From Ruegeria sp. Alg231-54 (GTDB lineage Bacteria > Pseudomonadota > Alphaproteobacteria > Rhodobacterales > Rhodobacteraceae), in assembly GCF_900143525.1 (NCBI RefSeq), contig NZ_FREZ01000019.1, positions 1 to 53,387 on the forward strand: a DNA stretch of 53,387 nt, given 5' to 3'. Position 1 is the first letter of the stretch, and the number at the start of each line of letters is the position of its first letter. Shown here in pieces: positions 34,409 to 43,987 of the stretch. The notes beneath the pieces are model-generated. The model was not told the DNA's origin, made no database searches, and saw nothing but the letters and a program-made list of their open reading frames with translations. Both the position numbers and the translations under genes were made by a program.

Positions 34409-35905
34409 ATGGAATTGCTGACACAAGACGAATACAAATCCATCGCTGCGGGCCTGACCTTGCCCACCGGGGCCTTCATCGACGGCGCTTTCCGCCCGGC
34501 TGTCTCAGGCAAGACCTTTGAGACGGTGAACCCCGCTACAGGCGAGAAACTGGCCGATGTTGCCGCTTGCGACGCGGCGGATGTGGATTTTGCCGTCGAA
34601 AAAGCGCGAGAGGCATTTGACGATGGGCGCTGGTCCAGGATGCACCCCTCGGATCGCAAGGGCATACTGATCCGACTGGCCAAGTTGATGATCCGCAATG
34701 CCCGTGAATTGGCAGTGATGGAGAGTATCGACAGCGGCAAGACCATCTATGACTGCGAAACCGTGGATATCCCCGAAACGATCCACTGCCTGAAATGGCA
34801 TGCCGAGGCGATCGACAAAATCTATGATCAGGTCTCGCCCGCCAGCGACGACCACATCGCCATGGTGGTTCGCGAACCCATCGGAGTTGTGGGGTTGGTG
34901 CTGCCGTGGAACTTCCCGCTGCTGATGCTGGCGTGGAAGATCGGACCTGCCTTGGCGGCGGGCTGTTCGGTGGTGGTGAAACCAGCAACCGAAACCACGC
35001 TGACCGCCCTGCGCCTCGCGGAACTGGCGATGGAGGCGGGCCTGCCGCGCGGCGTTCTGAACATCGTTCCGGGCGGCGGTGCTGATGTCGGTGAGCCGAT
35101 TGGTCGACACATGGAAATCGACATGGTCTCTTTCACCGGCTCGACCGTCACTGGCAAACGGTTCCTGACCTATTCGGCGGAAAGCAACGCCAAGGAGGTT
35201 GTGTTGGAGATGGGCGGCAAGAACCCGGCCATCGTGATGGATGACGCCGAGAACCTTGACCGCGTGGCGGCCCATGTCGTGAATGGCGCGTTCTGGAATA
35301 TGGGTGAGAATTGTTCCGCCTCGTCCCGTCTGATCGTGCACAAGGACGTAAAGGCCGAGTTGCTGCAGCGGATCGCCCATCACGCGAAGCAGTGGAACAT
35401 CGGTGATCCGCTGGACCCGGAAACCCGAATAGGTGCGTTGGTCAGCGAAGGCCACTACAACAAGGTCTGCGGCTACTTGGAACAAGCCGAAAACGTGGTG
35501 ATTGGTGGCAATGCCAACAAGGGTTTTGTCGAAGCGACCGTGGTCGAAGTACCCGGCAATCACAGCACTCTGGCGCGCGAAGAGATCTTTGGTCCCGTTC
35601 TGTCGGTGATCGAAGTGTCTGGCTTTGACGAGGCCATCAAGATTGCCAATGACACCGACTATGGCCTGTGTGCTTCGATCTTTACGGCTAACGCCAAGCG
35701 AGCCATCCGCGGCGCGCGGGCGATCCGCGCCGGAACCGTGACGGTGAACAGCTTTGGCGAGGGTGACATCACCACCCCCTTTGGCGGCTACAAACAATCC
35801 GGTTTTGGTGGCCGCGACAACTCGGTCCACGCCCACGACCAGTACACCCAGTTGAAAACCATCTGGATTGATCTGGCCGATGACGCGGACGAGACGATCG
35901 ATTGA
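34409..35905 (+). CDS. NAD(P)-dependent aldehyde dehydrogenase, PuuC-like
   Basis: The 498-residue protein has the complete ALDH core: cofactor loop FTGSTVTGKRF, Glu267 in LEMGGKNP, catalytic Cys302 in MGENCSASSR and the EEIFGPV segment. The C-terminal GDITTPFGGYKQSGFGGRDN and the overall pattern resemble PuuC-type enzymes that oxidise aldehydes from amine breakdown. In the proposed pathway it would oxidise 2-oxoglutarate semialdehyde to 2-oxoglutarate (HypH role). Its stop overlaps the next gene's start as TTGA. Confidence 0.88.
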   Translation: MELLTQDEYKSIAAGLTLPTGAFIDGAFRPAVSGKTFETVNPATGEKLADVAACDAADVDFAVEKAREAFDDGRWSRMHPSDRKGILIRLAKLMIRNARELAVMESIDSGKTIYDCETVDIPETIHCLKWHAEAIDKIYDQVSPASDDHIAMVVREPIGVVGLVLPWNFPLLMLAWKIGPALAAGCSVVVKPATETTLTALRLAELAMEAGLPRGVLNIVPGGGADVGEPIGRHMEIDMVSFTGSTVTGKRFLTYSAESNAKEVVLEMGGKNPAIVMDDAENLDRVAAHVVNGAFWNMGENCSASSRLIVHKDVKAELLQRIAHHAKQWNIGDPLDPETRIGALVSEGHYNKVCGYLEQAENVVIGGNANKGFVEATVVEVPGNHSTLAREEIFGPVLSVIEVSGFDEAIKIANDTDYGLCASIFTANAKRAIRGARAIRAGTVTVNSFGEGDITTPFGGYKQSGFGGRDNSVHAHDQYTQLKTIWIDLADDADETID

Positions 35906-37242
35906 CGGCCTATACTGCAAAACGACTGCCACGACAGACCGGGCAGGCGGGGTGGACCGCCATCCTGCCGCCCCAAATATCGCTACCCCGGCTTGAACAG
36001 AACATCTCAGCCGACGTCACCATTGTCGGTGGCGGGTTTGCCGGGCTCAACGCTGCGCGCAGGTTGCGCCAGCTTGACCCAGCGCTCAAGGTTGTTCTGT
36101 TGGAGGCCGGTCGTTTCGCCGAAGGTTCCGCTGGCCGCAATTCGGGCTTCATGATCGATCTGCCCCATGATCTGGCCTCGGACAATTACGCCGGAGGCGG
36201 GCTGGAAGCAGACCGCGCAACCATAGCCCTAAACCGCCGCGCAATAAGATTTGCAACGAACGTGGCTGAAGAATGCGAGCTGCCGCAGGAAATGTTCGAC
36301 CCCTGCGGTAAGTTCAACGCAGCCGCCACACGAGCCGGGGACAGGCACAACCGCGAATTCGCCGCACATCTGGATCGGTTGGGAGAGCCTAGCACGCTTT
36401 TTGACCGCCAACAGATGCAAGAGATCACGGGCAGCCCGCACTACAGCTCGGGCCTCTACGCACCCGGCACAGTGATGATCCAGCCCGCCGGCTACATTCG
36501 GGCTCTGTCCTCTCACCTATCGCCACATATTGATCTGTTCGAAAACTCTCCTGTTACCGGCTTTGAAAAACAAGGCGTGGGATGGCTGGTAAAAACACCT
36601 GAAGCGCAGGTTTCGACGGGCCGTATCATTCTGGCCAATAACGGCCATCTGGAGAGCTTTGGCTTTTACGAACGCCGACTGATGCACATCTGCCTTTACG
36701 CGTCGATCACCGAGCGTTTGACGCCTGAACAGATCACGACATTGGGCGGTCAATCCCGCTGGGCCGTCACTCCGGCTGATCCGATGGGAACCTCGGTTCG
36801 GCGGGTCTCGGGCAGCTATGGCGACCGGATTCTGATCCGGTCCTGTTCAACTTTTCACCCGACAATCGAAACCAGCCCCATGCGCCTGCGCAATGCAGGC
36901 TGGGTGCACGACCGCAAATTTCGCGAACGGTTCCCGCATCTGCCCAATGTGCAAATGGAGCATCGTTGGGCCGGAATGCTTTGCCTTAGCCGAAACGGAT
37001 CAGCGGCGTTCGGAGAGTTGGACAAGGGCGTCTTCGCGGCCTGTTGTCAGAACGGTTTGGGAATTGCCCGAGGGACGTTGCAGGGCATGGCAGTGGCGGA
37101 ATTGGTCACGCAGGGCGGATCGGACATTGCGGATCATTTCCTGGCCCAACCGATGCCGCCGCGCCTACCACCCGAGCCGTTCGCATCATTGGGTGCAAAT
37201 AGCTATCTGATTTGGAAAGAGTGGCGTTCAGGAAAGGAATGA
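35902..37242 (+). CDS. FAD-dependent amine/amino-acid oxidase, OrdL/PuuB-like
   Basis: The 446-residue protein is a DAO-family flavoenzyme with the dinucleotide-binding motif in VTIVGGGFAGLNAARRL (about 39-55), preceded by a 35-residue lead typical of the OrdL/PuuB group (QTGQAGWTAILPP). The second FAD contact lies in LLEAGRFAEGSAGRNSGFM, and the end (QNGLGIARGTLQGMAVAEL) is family-like. These enzymes oxidise secondary or primary amines. Here it may oxidise cis-4-hydroxy-D-proline or its N-methyl form. The start is TTG at 35902, overlapping the ALDH stop as TTGA. It ends four bases from the convergent SDR gene. Confidence 0.85.
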   Translation: MTAYTAKRLPRQTGQAGWTAILPPQISLPRLEQNISADVTIVGGGFAGLNAARRLRQLDPALKVVLLEAGRFAEGSAGRNSGFMIDLPHDLASDNYAGGGLEADRATIALNRRAIRFATNVAEECELPQEMFDPCGKFNAAATRAGDRHNREFAAHLDRLGEPSTLFDRQQMQEITGSPHYSSGLYAPGTVMIQPAGYIRALSSHLSPHIDLFENSPVTGFEKQGVGWLVKTPEAQVSTGRIILANNGHLESFGFYERRLMHICLYASITERLTPEQITTLGGQSRWAVTPADPMGTSVRRVSGSYGDRILIRSCSTFHPTIETSPMRLRNAGWVHDRKFRERFPHLPNVQMEHRWAGMLCLSRNGSAAFGELDKGVFAACCQNGLGIARGTLQGMAVAELVTQGGSDIADHFLAQPMPPRLPPEPFASLGANSYLIWKEWRSGKE

Positions 37243-37246
37243 CCTG

Positions 37247-37981
37247 TCAGGGCAGGCTGAGCTTGGTCATGCGACCGCCGTCCACGGTGTAGACCTGACC
37301 GGTGACAAAACTGGCCTCTTCAGACGCAAGAAACGCTACCACTGCCGCGACCTCCTCTGGTCGGCCAGTCCGGGCGACGGAATGAATGCGGCCAATGTCG
37401 CGGCGAAATGCATCCGGGTCCGGCTGAGCGTCGATGAAACCCATGTTCAGTTCAGTGTCGATCCAGCCGGGCGCCACCGCGTTGCACCGGACCCTCTCTG
37501 CCCCGTGATCCACGGCGACGGCACGGGTCAATCCGTGCAATCCGGCATTGGTCGCACAATAGGCCGCATGGCCAGGATTACTGCCCAACCCTTCGATCGA
37601 GCCGATGTTGACGATGTTCCCTTGCGTCTGCCGCAGATGGGGCAGCGCCGCCTTGATCAGCAGAAAAGGGGCCGTCAGGTTAACTGTCAGGTTGCGCTGC
37701 CAATCCTCCAGGCTCATGTTTTCGACAAGGGCTTCTTGCATCATGCCCGCGTTGTTGACGAGGATATCCAGACGCCCTGCCCGCTCAACAACCCGAGTGA
37801 CTACAGATTGCGGGCTGCTCGGATCACCAAAATCTGCCTCGATCCCTTCGAACTTGGGATCTTGCCCGCGTTGTGCAGTAAAAACCCTTGCCCCGTCCTG
37901 ACGCAGTCGTTCAGCAATGGCCCGACCGATCCCGCTGCGTCCGCCAGTGACAAGGGCGGTTTTGCCTTCAAATCGGGTCAT
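37247..37981 (-). CDS. Short-chain dehydrogenase/reductase with Asn in place of the catalytic Lys
   Basis: The 244-residue protein has the cofactor motif TGGRSGIG (12-19), NNAG (76-79) and catalytic Ser128 and Tyr141. The YxxxK box reads YCATN, so the Lys that lowers the Tyr pKa is Asn145. The DNA shows AAT where AAA or AAG is expected, a single-base change. The remaining fold is normal, with PGWIDTELN and the TVDGG ending. The enzyme may be inactive or changed. It overlaps the next SDR gene by four bases and is the last gene of the MttB-HpbD operon. Confidence 0.85.
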   Translation of the reverse strand: MTRFEGKTALVTGGRSGIGRAIAERLRQDGARVFTAQRGQDPKFEGIEADFGDPSSPQSVVTRVVERAGRLDILVNNAGMMQEALVENMSLEDWQRNLTVNLTAPFLLIKAALPHLRQTQGNIVNIGSIEGLGSNPGHAAYCATNAGLHGLTRAVAVDHGAERVRCNAVAPGWIDTELNMGFIDAQPDPDAFRRDIGRIHSVARTGRPEEVAAVVAFLASEEASFVTGQVYTVDGGRMTKLSLP

Positions 37982-38709
37982 GATACTGGCTTGCCTCCGT
38001 TCACCTCAAGCACCGCGCCGCAGATATAACGCGACGCATCCGAGGCCAAAAACAGGATCACATCAGCAATGTCTTCGGGTTCCGCAATTCGCCCCAAGGG
38101 AACAGTCTGCCCCAGCTTAGCGACAGCTGTGTCCGGGTCGAACCCGCGCTTGGCAAAACCGGATCGCAACATGGGTGTGTTCACCTCGTTCGGGCAAACC
38201 GCGTTGATGCGGATGCCCTGATGGGCGTGGTCCATCCCCATGCATTGGGTCAGAGAGGCAATCGCGGCCTTGGTCATGCAGTAGACAGCGTGGTTTGGAC
38301 CGGGGCGCAGGCCCCAGCAGGATGCGGTGTTTACGATCGCCCCGCCTCCGTTCACAGCCATAATCGGGATCGCAGCGCGGCAAATGCGAAAGGGGGCCTC
38401 GACGTTCACGCCCAGAGACAGAGACCAATCCTGATCCGAGGTTTCGGTGACGGCACCCCGCGTAATGACACCCGCATTGTTGACCAAAATGTCCAGCCCG
38501 CCCAGCGCATCTGCTGCCCTTTGCGGAAGTGCATCGGAATAGGCCGGGTCCAGCAGATCACCGGGCAGATGGGCATCAGCCTCGATCCCGTCGGTCAGGC
38601 GGTCAGCAACAGCAACCTGCGCGCCGGCGGCACGTAGGCGGCGCACCAGAGAGGTTCCGATCCCCCCCGCAGCGCCCGTGACCAAAGCCGATTTTCCTGC
38701 AAACTCCAT
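37978..38709 (-). CDS. Short-chain dehydrogenase/reductase
   Basis: The 243-residue SDR has TGAAGGIG (11-18), NNAG (77-80), Ser130, Tyr143 and Lys147 (YCMTK), so the whole catalytic set is present. The end is the usual GAVLEVNGG. It is probably NAD(P)-dependent with an alcohol/ketone substrate that cannot be named. It lies 11 bases after the epimerase gene and overlaps the second SDR by four, so the two SDRs likely act in the same pathway or as a pair. Confidence 0.88.
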   Translation of the reverse strand: MEFAGKSALVTGAAGGIGTSLVRRLRAAGAQVAVADRLTDGIEADAHLPGDLLDPAYSDALPQRAADALGGLDILVNNAGVITRGAVTETSDQDWSLSLGVNVEAPFRICRAAIPIMAVNGGGAIVNTASCWGLRPGPNHAVYCMTKAAIASLTQCMGMDHAHQGIRINAVCPNEVNTPMLRSGFAKRGFDPDTAVAKLGQTVPLGRIAEPEDIADVILFLASDASRYICGAVLEVNGGKPVS

Positions 38710-38720
38710 AATATGCTCCT

Positions 38721-39824
38721 TCAGAAAGATGCGACCGGCGCGCCAAAGCGGGTTTCGTCGGGCACGACACCCAGCCCCGGTCCGGTTGGAACTTGGATAT
38801 GCCCGCCTTCAATGCGAATTCCATTCTGGGCATCGTAATTGCCTTCGATGTATGGCGCAGCCAGCCAAACGCCTTCCAGCAGATCGGGCCGAACAGTCGC
38901 GCCGATATGTGTGCATGCTGCGGCAATAATGTCCCCTCCCCAACTGTCGTCGCAGGTATGGGGCAGATTACGCGCCTCACAGAGGTCTCGGAACGCGCGC
39001 ATGGGCTGCAGGCCACCGATCCGCGTGACCTTCATACCGAACCCATCCACCAGACCAGTGCCCGCCGCAGTGATAACCGTGTTCAGATTGGTGGCGTTTT
39101 CGTCCATGTAGATCGGGTGGCTCACTTGTGACCGTATCTTTTGCAGATCTTCGATCGTATTGCAGGGTTGTTCCATGACAAACGGAATGTCCGGGCATTC
39201 GCGGCTGACACGCAACGCATCACGAGTTGTCCAGCCGCGGTTTCCGTCCACGGCCAGGCGCATGCCTGACGCGCCGATTGCCTCCCACACTTTGCGGATG
39301 GTTTCGATATCAATTTCAACCGGCCGACCACCAACCTTGATCTGCAGGCGTGGGTAACCTTCGGCCAATTTTTCCCTTGCCAGAACCGCAATATCGTCAG
39401 GCGCCCCAACCCCCGTCGCATAGTATGAGGGAACCTTGCCGACCGCAGCGCCGCCATGCAGTTCCGACACGCTGATCCCAAATTTCTTGCCCAGCAGGTC
39501 ATGTGCGGCGATGTCGATAGCCGCCTTGGCATAGTTGTGTCCGTTCAAAAGGCCATCCATCCGTCGGTGCAGCCCTAGCGGAGAGACCTCGGCACCCAAT
39601 AGTCCTGCGGCCATCTGAGCCAACGCAGCCCGAGCACCAGCGGCGTGGGCCTCAGCATAGGTGGGGCCAACCGGGCAGGTCTCTCCCCATCCGACCAATC
39701 CGTTGTCGGCCACCAGTTTGACCAATGTGGTGTCCAGGGCCCAGACCTCGGCATTGGCCATTGTGTACGGGCCGTTTTTGACAGGCAGATCGTGGCTATA
39801 GATTTGAATTTCAGCGATTTTCAC
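38721..39824 (-). CDS. hpbD: Enolase-superfamily epimerase, close to 4-hydroxyproline betaine 2-epimerase
   Basis: The 367-residue protein belongs to the muconate-lactonizing/mandelate-racemase group. Two opposing catalytic lysines are visible, K163 in LQIKVGG and K265 in FGMKVTRIGG. The metal ligands are D193 (AVDGN), E218 (VMEQP) and D241 (YMDEN). From memory, the start (MKIAEIQIYSHDLPVKNGPY), the segment WGETCPVGPTYA and the end GPGLGVVPDETRFGAPVASF run very close to HpbD of Pelagibaca bermudensis, which epimerises trans-4-hydroxy-L-proline betaine and racemises proline betaine. The neighbouring betaine transporter and N-demethylases agree with this. Assignment by memory, not by search. 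It lies between the MttB-like gene and two SDRs. Confidence 0.82.
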   Translation of the reverse strand: MKIAEIQIYSHDLPVKNGPYTMANAEVWALDTTLVKLVADNGLVGWGETCPVGPTYAEAHAAGARAALAQMAAGLLGAEVSPLGLHRRMDGLLNGHNYAKAAIDIAAHDLLGKKFGISVSELHGGAAVGKVPSYYATGVGAPDDIAVLAREKLAEGYPRLQIKVGGRPVEIDIETIRKVWEAIGASGMRLAVDGNRGWTTRDALRVSRECPDIPFVMEQPCNTIEDLQKIRSQVSHPIYMDENATNLNTVITAAGTGLVDGFGMKVTRIGGLQPMRAFRDLCEARNLPHTCDDSWGGDIIAAACTHIGATVRPDLLEGVWLAAPYIEGNYDAQNGIRIEGGHIQVPTGPGLGVVPDETRFGAPVASF

Positions 39825-39900
39825 GACTTGTGTTCCGTACTGCTATTGAAGGGATAAACTCTCCCAACTGGCCGGGCGGGTGGAAAACGGGGGATTAACT

Positions 39901-41448
39901 TCAGTAACTTTGGTTCAGCTCATCAGCGGCCGGGATTTCACGCTCACGTCGGGCGATGTAGTCCAGCAGGGCCTCGTTTTTCGCCTCATCCAGTTTGGGT
40001 TCTTCATACTCGGCCAGCAACGCGCGCGCGCGGTTCAGGGCGCGCGCGGTGATTTCAATGCTGCCTTCTGCCTGCCATTGTTCGATCGAGTTGTTGTCGA
40101 ACAGCTCGGGCATGAAGAATGCACTCTGGAAATTGTCCTGTGTATGTGGGTGACCAAGATAGTGACCGCCGGGCCCAACTTCCGGAACCGCAGCGAGGGC
40201 TTGATCGAAATCGTGCCACTTTGGCCCCTCGGCCATGCGGTACGCCATCGCACATTGTTCGGCGTCGACGATAAACTTGGCCACGGAACAGTGCATCCCG
40301 GCCTCATTCCACCCGGCCGAGTGCCAGATGTAATTGGCTCCCGCATGCATGACTGCCTGCAAGGTGGTAGCAGATTCATATCCGGCCTGAGCATCAAAAG
40401 TCTTGGCCCCACCCAACGTGTTCGAAGTACGCCAAGGGACGTCATAATGCCGTGCCATCTGGCCAATCATGAAATTCATCAGGCTGATCTCGGGTGTACC
40501 CGCCATCGGCGCACCGGATTTCATCGACACGGTCGACAGGTAGTGGCCATAGATCGCCGGAGCCCCCTTGCGGATGACCTGCGTGTAGGCCAGCGCGCTC
40601 AGCGCCTCGGCATTCAACTGGGCTACCGTGGCCGGAACAGATGCGGGGGTATTGGCGCCCCCCAGAACGAAGGGTGAGCAGAGCACCGGCTGATTGCGAC
40701 GGCAAAATGCCCGCAACGCACCCAGCATGGTTTCGTCCCACACCAGTGGTGAATTGCCGTTGCAGTTACCGGTGGTCACCGGGTGATCTTCAAGGAATTC
40801 CTCGCCAAACAGGATCGCGCACATATCCATCACATCTTCGGCGTTCTTGGGTGAGGTGGTCATGCCCATGAACGTTTTGTCCGAGTGTTTCATCGACGAA
40901 TAGGTGATGCGCAGGTGGCGTTGACTGATCGGATGGTCATAAGGTTCCACGATGTGATGCGCCGAGGAATGCAGCGCGGGCATCATGTGGCTGAGTTTGT
41001 GGAACATCGCCAGATCTTCCAGCAACGGATTTCGGCGCACGTCGTCCAGATCGCGCAGGAATGGTGCGCCGGTCATCGGCACAAAGATCGAGTGCCTCCC
41101 TCCCAGCCGCACATTCTTTTTCGGGTCCCGCGCGTGATATGTGAAATCGCTGGGTATGGTGGCAATCAACTCGCGCACCAAACCACGGTCGAGGTAAACC
41201 AGCTCCCCTTCGACCTTGGCTCCGGCTTTTTTCCAGTCTTTCAGCGCAATCGGGTCGCGAAACTGAACGCCGACATTTTCCAGAATATCCATCGAAGCAG
41301 TGTCGATGCGTTCGACCTGAGCACCATCCATCACCTCACACAAGGGGATACCTCTGGTCAGGCCGGGCAGCATTTCAAAGTTCGGGGCAGTGCGCAGGGC
41401 GCGACGGGCAGAGCGTCCGCCCGAGCGTGTCGCGGTACGAATGTTCAC
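39901..41448 (-). CDS. Non-pyrrolysine MttB-family trimethylamine/betaine methyltransferase
   Basis: The 515-residue protein from the GTG at 41448 (GGAGG eight bases upstream) matches the MttB superfamily. Recognisable parts are FEMLPGLTRGIPLCEVMDG, GTPEISLMNFMIG, and the YESATTLQAVMHAGANY region. The frame has no internal amber codon, so it lacks the pyrrolysine of true trimethylamine methyltransferases. Non-Pyl members demethylate quaternary amines such as glycine betaine or proline betaine, passing the methyl group to a corrinoid protein. No corrinoid protein gene is in the window. It follows the terminator of the BCCT gene and precedes the HpbD-like gene by 76 bases. Confidence 0.87.
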   Translation of the reverse strand: MNIRTATRSGGRSARRALRTAPNFEMLPGLTRGIPLCEVMDGAQVERIDTASMDILENVGVQFRDPIALKDWKKAGAKVEGELVYLDRGLVRELIATIPSDFTYHARDPKKNVRLGGRHSIFVPMTGAPFLRDLDDVRRNPLLEDLAMFHKLSHMMPALHSSAHHIVEPYDHPISQRHLRITYSSMKHSDKTFMGMTTSPKNAEDVMDMCAILFGEEFLEDHPVTTGNCNGNSPLVWDETMLGALRAFCRRNQPVLCSPFVLGGANTPASVPATVAQLNAEALSALAYTQVIRKGAPAIYGHYLSTVSMKSGAPMAGTPEISLMNFMIGQMARHYDVPWRTSNTLGGAKTFDAQAGYESATTLQAVMHAGANYIWHSAGWNEAGMHCSVAKFIVDAEQCAMAYRMAEGPKWHDFDQALAAVPEVGPGGHYLGHPHTQDNFQSAFFMPELFDNNSIEQWQAEGSIEITARALNRARALLAEYEEPKLDEAKNEALLDYIARREREIPAADELNQSY

Positions 41449-41552
41449 GGGGCAATCCTCCAATCTTACTTTTCAGATTGACGGATTCGGCGGCGGCGCG
41501 CCTCACTGATTGCGATATCTGTTTGCAGGAAACGACACGGGAACCCGGAACG

Positions 41553-41580
41553 AAAAACGCCGCCCCAACTGGGGCGGCGT
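41553..41580 (-). terminator. Rho-independent terminator of the BCCT gene
   Basis: ACGCCGCCCC (41557-41566) and GGGGCGGCGT (41571-41580) form a ten-pair stem with a four-base loop. On the minus strand it is followed by five T residues (41557-41553). It lies 25 bases after the BCCT stop and so separates that gene from the MttB operon. Confidence 0.88.
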
Positions 41581-41604
41581 CTGTTTTGGCATTAAGACCT
41601 GCGC

Positions 41605-43431
41605 TTATTCAGCAGCCTGCGTGCTTGCATCAGCATGCTTGTCGCGCCGACCATCACGATAGAGCGCCTTGGTCAGCGAAACCATCATCAGCCCCATAAC
41701 AACCGTAAAGGGCAGAGCACCGATGATCATCGCATTGCGCAACGCGTCCATCGGGTTGTTTTCTCCAGCGGCCAAGATCAGCGCACCGATCACGGCGGTC
41801 AGGATAACACCCCAGATGATACGGTGCTTGACGCCGGTTTCCTGGCTGCCACCGGACATGATGGTGTTCATAACCAGAATGCCTGAGTCCGCAGAAGTCA
41901 CTAGGAAGGTCATGATCAGGATCACGCACATGACGTTCAGCATGGACAGAAGCCCACCGTCGATCATGTAAGACAGCGTCACGAACAGCTTGTTGGTGTT
42001 CGACGCACCGATGATCGCGCCTTCTGCTGCACCAGCCAATTCCAGATCAATCGCAGTGCCACCCAGAACAGTCATCCAGGCAAAGCAAACCAGCGCCGGC
42101 GCCAGTACGCAGCCAAGAATGAACTCACGAACAGACCGACCCTTGGAGATGCGCGCCAGGAACAGGCCCACAAACGGCGAGAACGCAATCCACCAAGCCC
42201 AGTAGAAGGTGGTCCAGCCCGACTGCCAGCCAAACTGACGGCCTTGCTCGCCTGCGGCGTAAACAGCCGCCAGCGTGTCATCACTCAACTCAGCCGCAGC
42301 ACCTTCAAGACCGCTTTTAAAGCCGTCAAAGCTGCCCCATGCGTTGGTTGCGCCACCTACCAGATCAGCCGCATGCGCCTGCGCTTCTGCAGGCAGAGCC
42401 GCTGCAAACGCTTCGGTCGACAACGGACCGTATGCACCAAAGCTCAGCGAGAGGAAGTGCAGCAGGTAGTCAAACAGTGCTGTGCCATAGGTCGTCATAG
42501 CGAATACGAACGAGCCAAAGATCACAAAGGTGCCCAGCAGGATGATCGACAGAACAAGGTTCAGGTTCGACAGGTATTTAACACCGCGACCAACACCCGA
42601 GACCGCCGAAATTATCGACAGACCCATGATGACAACCAGACCTGCGATCAGACCAACTTTGCTTGGTGTGGGTACTTCACCGCCAAAATCCATGATCCAT
42701 TCCATGCCGGTGATTGCATACAGACCGTCGATGAACTGGCTGACACCAAACCCGATCGTAACGGACACACCCAGGATCGTCGCAACAACGCCCAGAACGT
42801 CAACGACGTGGCCGAGAAAACCGTTCATCAGACGACCGAAAAGCGGGGTAAGAGCCGCGCGAATGGTCAGAGGCATGTCACGAGTATAGGCGTAGTAGGC
42901 CAGCGACAGGCCGGTCACCACGTAAATTGCCCAGGCATGAAAGCCATAGTGCAGGAAGGTATACCGATACGCGGATTGAACGGACTCTGGATCATTGCCC
43001 GCAACTGCACCCGCAACGACCTCGGGGTTCGATCCCCACAGACCCAACGGTTCAGCGGTGGCAAAAACCATCAGGCCGACACCCAGACCCGCTCCGAACA
43101 TCATCGAGAACCAGGAGAAGTTCGAAAACTCGGGTTTTTCGCCCGCTGTTCCCATAACCCGCTTTCCGGTCGTTGGAAGGATGGCAACAATGACGAGGAA
43201 GATGACAAACAGGCCGACAATGACCACGTAGAAGCTGTTGAAGACTTCCAGCAACTTTCCGTTCCAGCTGCCAAGTGTGCTATTGGCATTGGCCGGAAAG
43301 ACAAGTGCCCATAGCACAAGGGCAACCATGATGCCCTTACTGATTAGGGCGATTGGGACGCTGTAATTTTCATAGAATCCGGCATCGGCCGTTTCTATCT
43401 CCAGATCCGTAAAGGGTTCGGGTATCGACAT
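41605..43431 (-). CDS. BCCT-family betaine/carnitine/choline transporter
   Basis: The 608-residue protein from the ATG at 43431 has about 12 membrane helices. The BCCT signature WTTFYWAWWIAFSPFVGLFLARISKGRS is at the expected place, and the substrate/Na-coupling loop reads GAGLGVGLM near residue 115 (GMGIGLM in BetP). There is an insertion of about 60 residues after SFGAYGPLS, rich in Ala, larger than in BetP. The carrier likely imports the betaine degraded by the neighbouring enzymes. It has a GGAGGAG ribosome site and its own terminator. No long osmosensory C-terminal tail like that of BetP is present. Confidence 0.93.
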   Translation of the reverse strand: MSIPEPFTDLEIETADAGFYENYSVPIALISKGIMVALVLWALVFPANANSTLGSWNGKLLEVFNSFYVVIVGLFVIFLVIVAILPTTGKRVMGTAGEKPEFSNFSWFSMMFGAGLGVGLMVFATAEPLGLWGSNPEVVAGAVAGNDPESVQSAYRYTFLHYGFHAWAIYVVTGLSLAYYAYTRDMPLTIRAALTPLFGRLMNGFLGHVVDVLGVVATILGVSVTIGFGVSQFIDGLYAITGMEWIMDFGGEVPTPSKVGLIAGLVVIMGLSIISAVSGVGRGVKYLSNLNLVLSIILLGTFVIFGSFVFAMTTYGTALFDYLLHFLSLSFGAYGPLSTEAFAAALPAEAQAHAADLVGGATNAWGSFDGFKSGLEGAAAELSDDTLAAVYAAGEQGRQFGWQSGWTTFYWAWWIAFSPFVGLFLARISKGRSVREFILGCVLAPALVCFAWMTVLGGTAIDLELAGAAEGAIIGASNTNKLFVTLSYMIDGGLLSMLNVMCVILIMTFLVTSADSGILVMNTIMSGGSQETGVKHRIIWGVILTAVIGALILAAGENNPMDALRNAMIIGALPFTVVMGLMMVSLTKALYRDGRRDKHADASTQAAE

Positions 43432-43987
43432 GTTGCTCCTCCGTGGTGCTGTATCAATTGCGAAACTGCCTCTGCATTTCACGCAATTCGCCCAATCGCC
43501 TCGAACGATGGGGAAGGTGCTGCAGCAGACGTATCGGCTCTTTCTTGTTTCGTTTCTGTGTTTCAGAAATGCGGCACCGCCGCATGGTCTTACGCCTTCT
43601 GAGTTGCATTGAATTCAACACACCGTGCAATCAGGCGATACTCGGTCTTACCAACTGGGAATGGGTTCGCGCCTCCTTCACGTCCCCTTTCGACCTTTCC
43701 CGTTTGTCAGTTCGGGACATCATTGTGTCGCAGTACCGTCTTGCGACGCCCGGAAAATTCTCTCGAAAAGCCCGAAAAATACAACGTTTGTTGGTAGAAC
43801 TGACTATAGTGGCGCTCCGTTCTAAATTCGGCCAGAACCGACGCATTGACGAAAAATGCGACATCCGCCTTTAACTTGAGCCAGAAAAACATCAAATCAT
43901 CAAAAGCGCTATAGCTTTCACCTTCAAAAAAACTAAAACTGAGTTGATAAAAATTAAACTAACCCGAAAAACGATTCACCAGCTTCC
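43432..43987. other. Intergenic region between the BCCT and LysR-type genes
   Basis: About 555 bases hold the divergent promoters of the BCCT gene and the LysR-type gene. The right half (43890-43980) is strongly AT-rich and has AGCGCTATAGCT, a short dyad, at about 43906. No gene with recognisable content was found. Confidence 0.45.

Noticed and set aside
34505..35932. A 475-codon open frame opposite the aldehyde dehydrogenase gene
   Set aside because: Shadow of a high-GC gene; the product is low-complexity and His/Arg-rich with no family match.
39901..41448. Pyrrolysine in the MttB-like protein
   Set aside because: The frame has no internal TAG, so the protein belongs to the non-Pyl branch.
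42244..43314. A 356-codon open frame opposite the BCCT gene
   Set aside because: Shadow of the transporter, with Gln/Arg/Asn-rich content and no motif.
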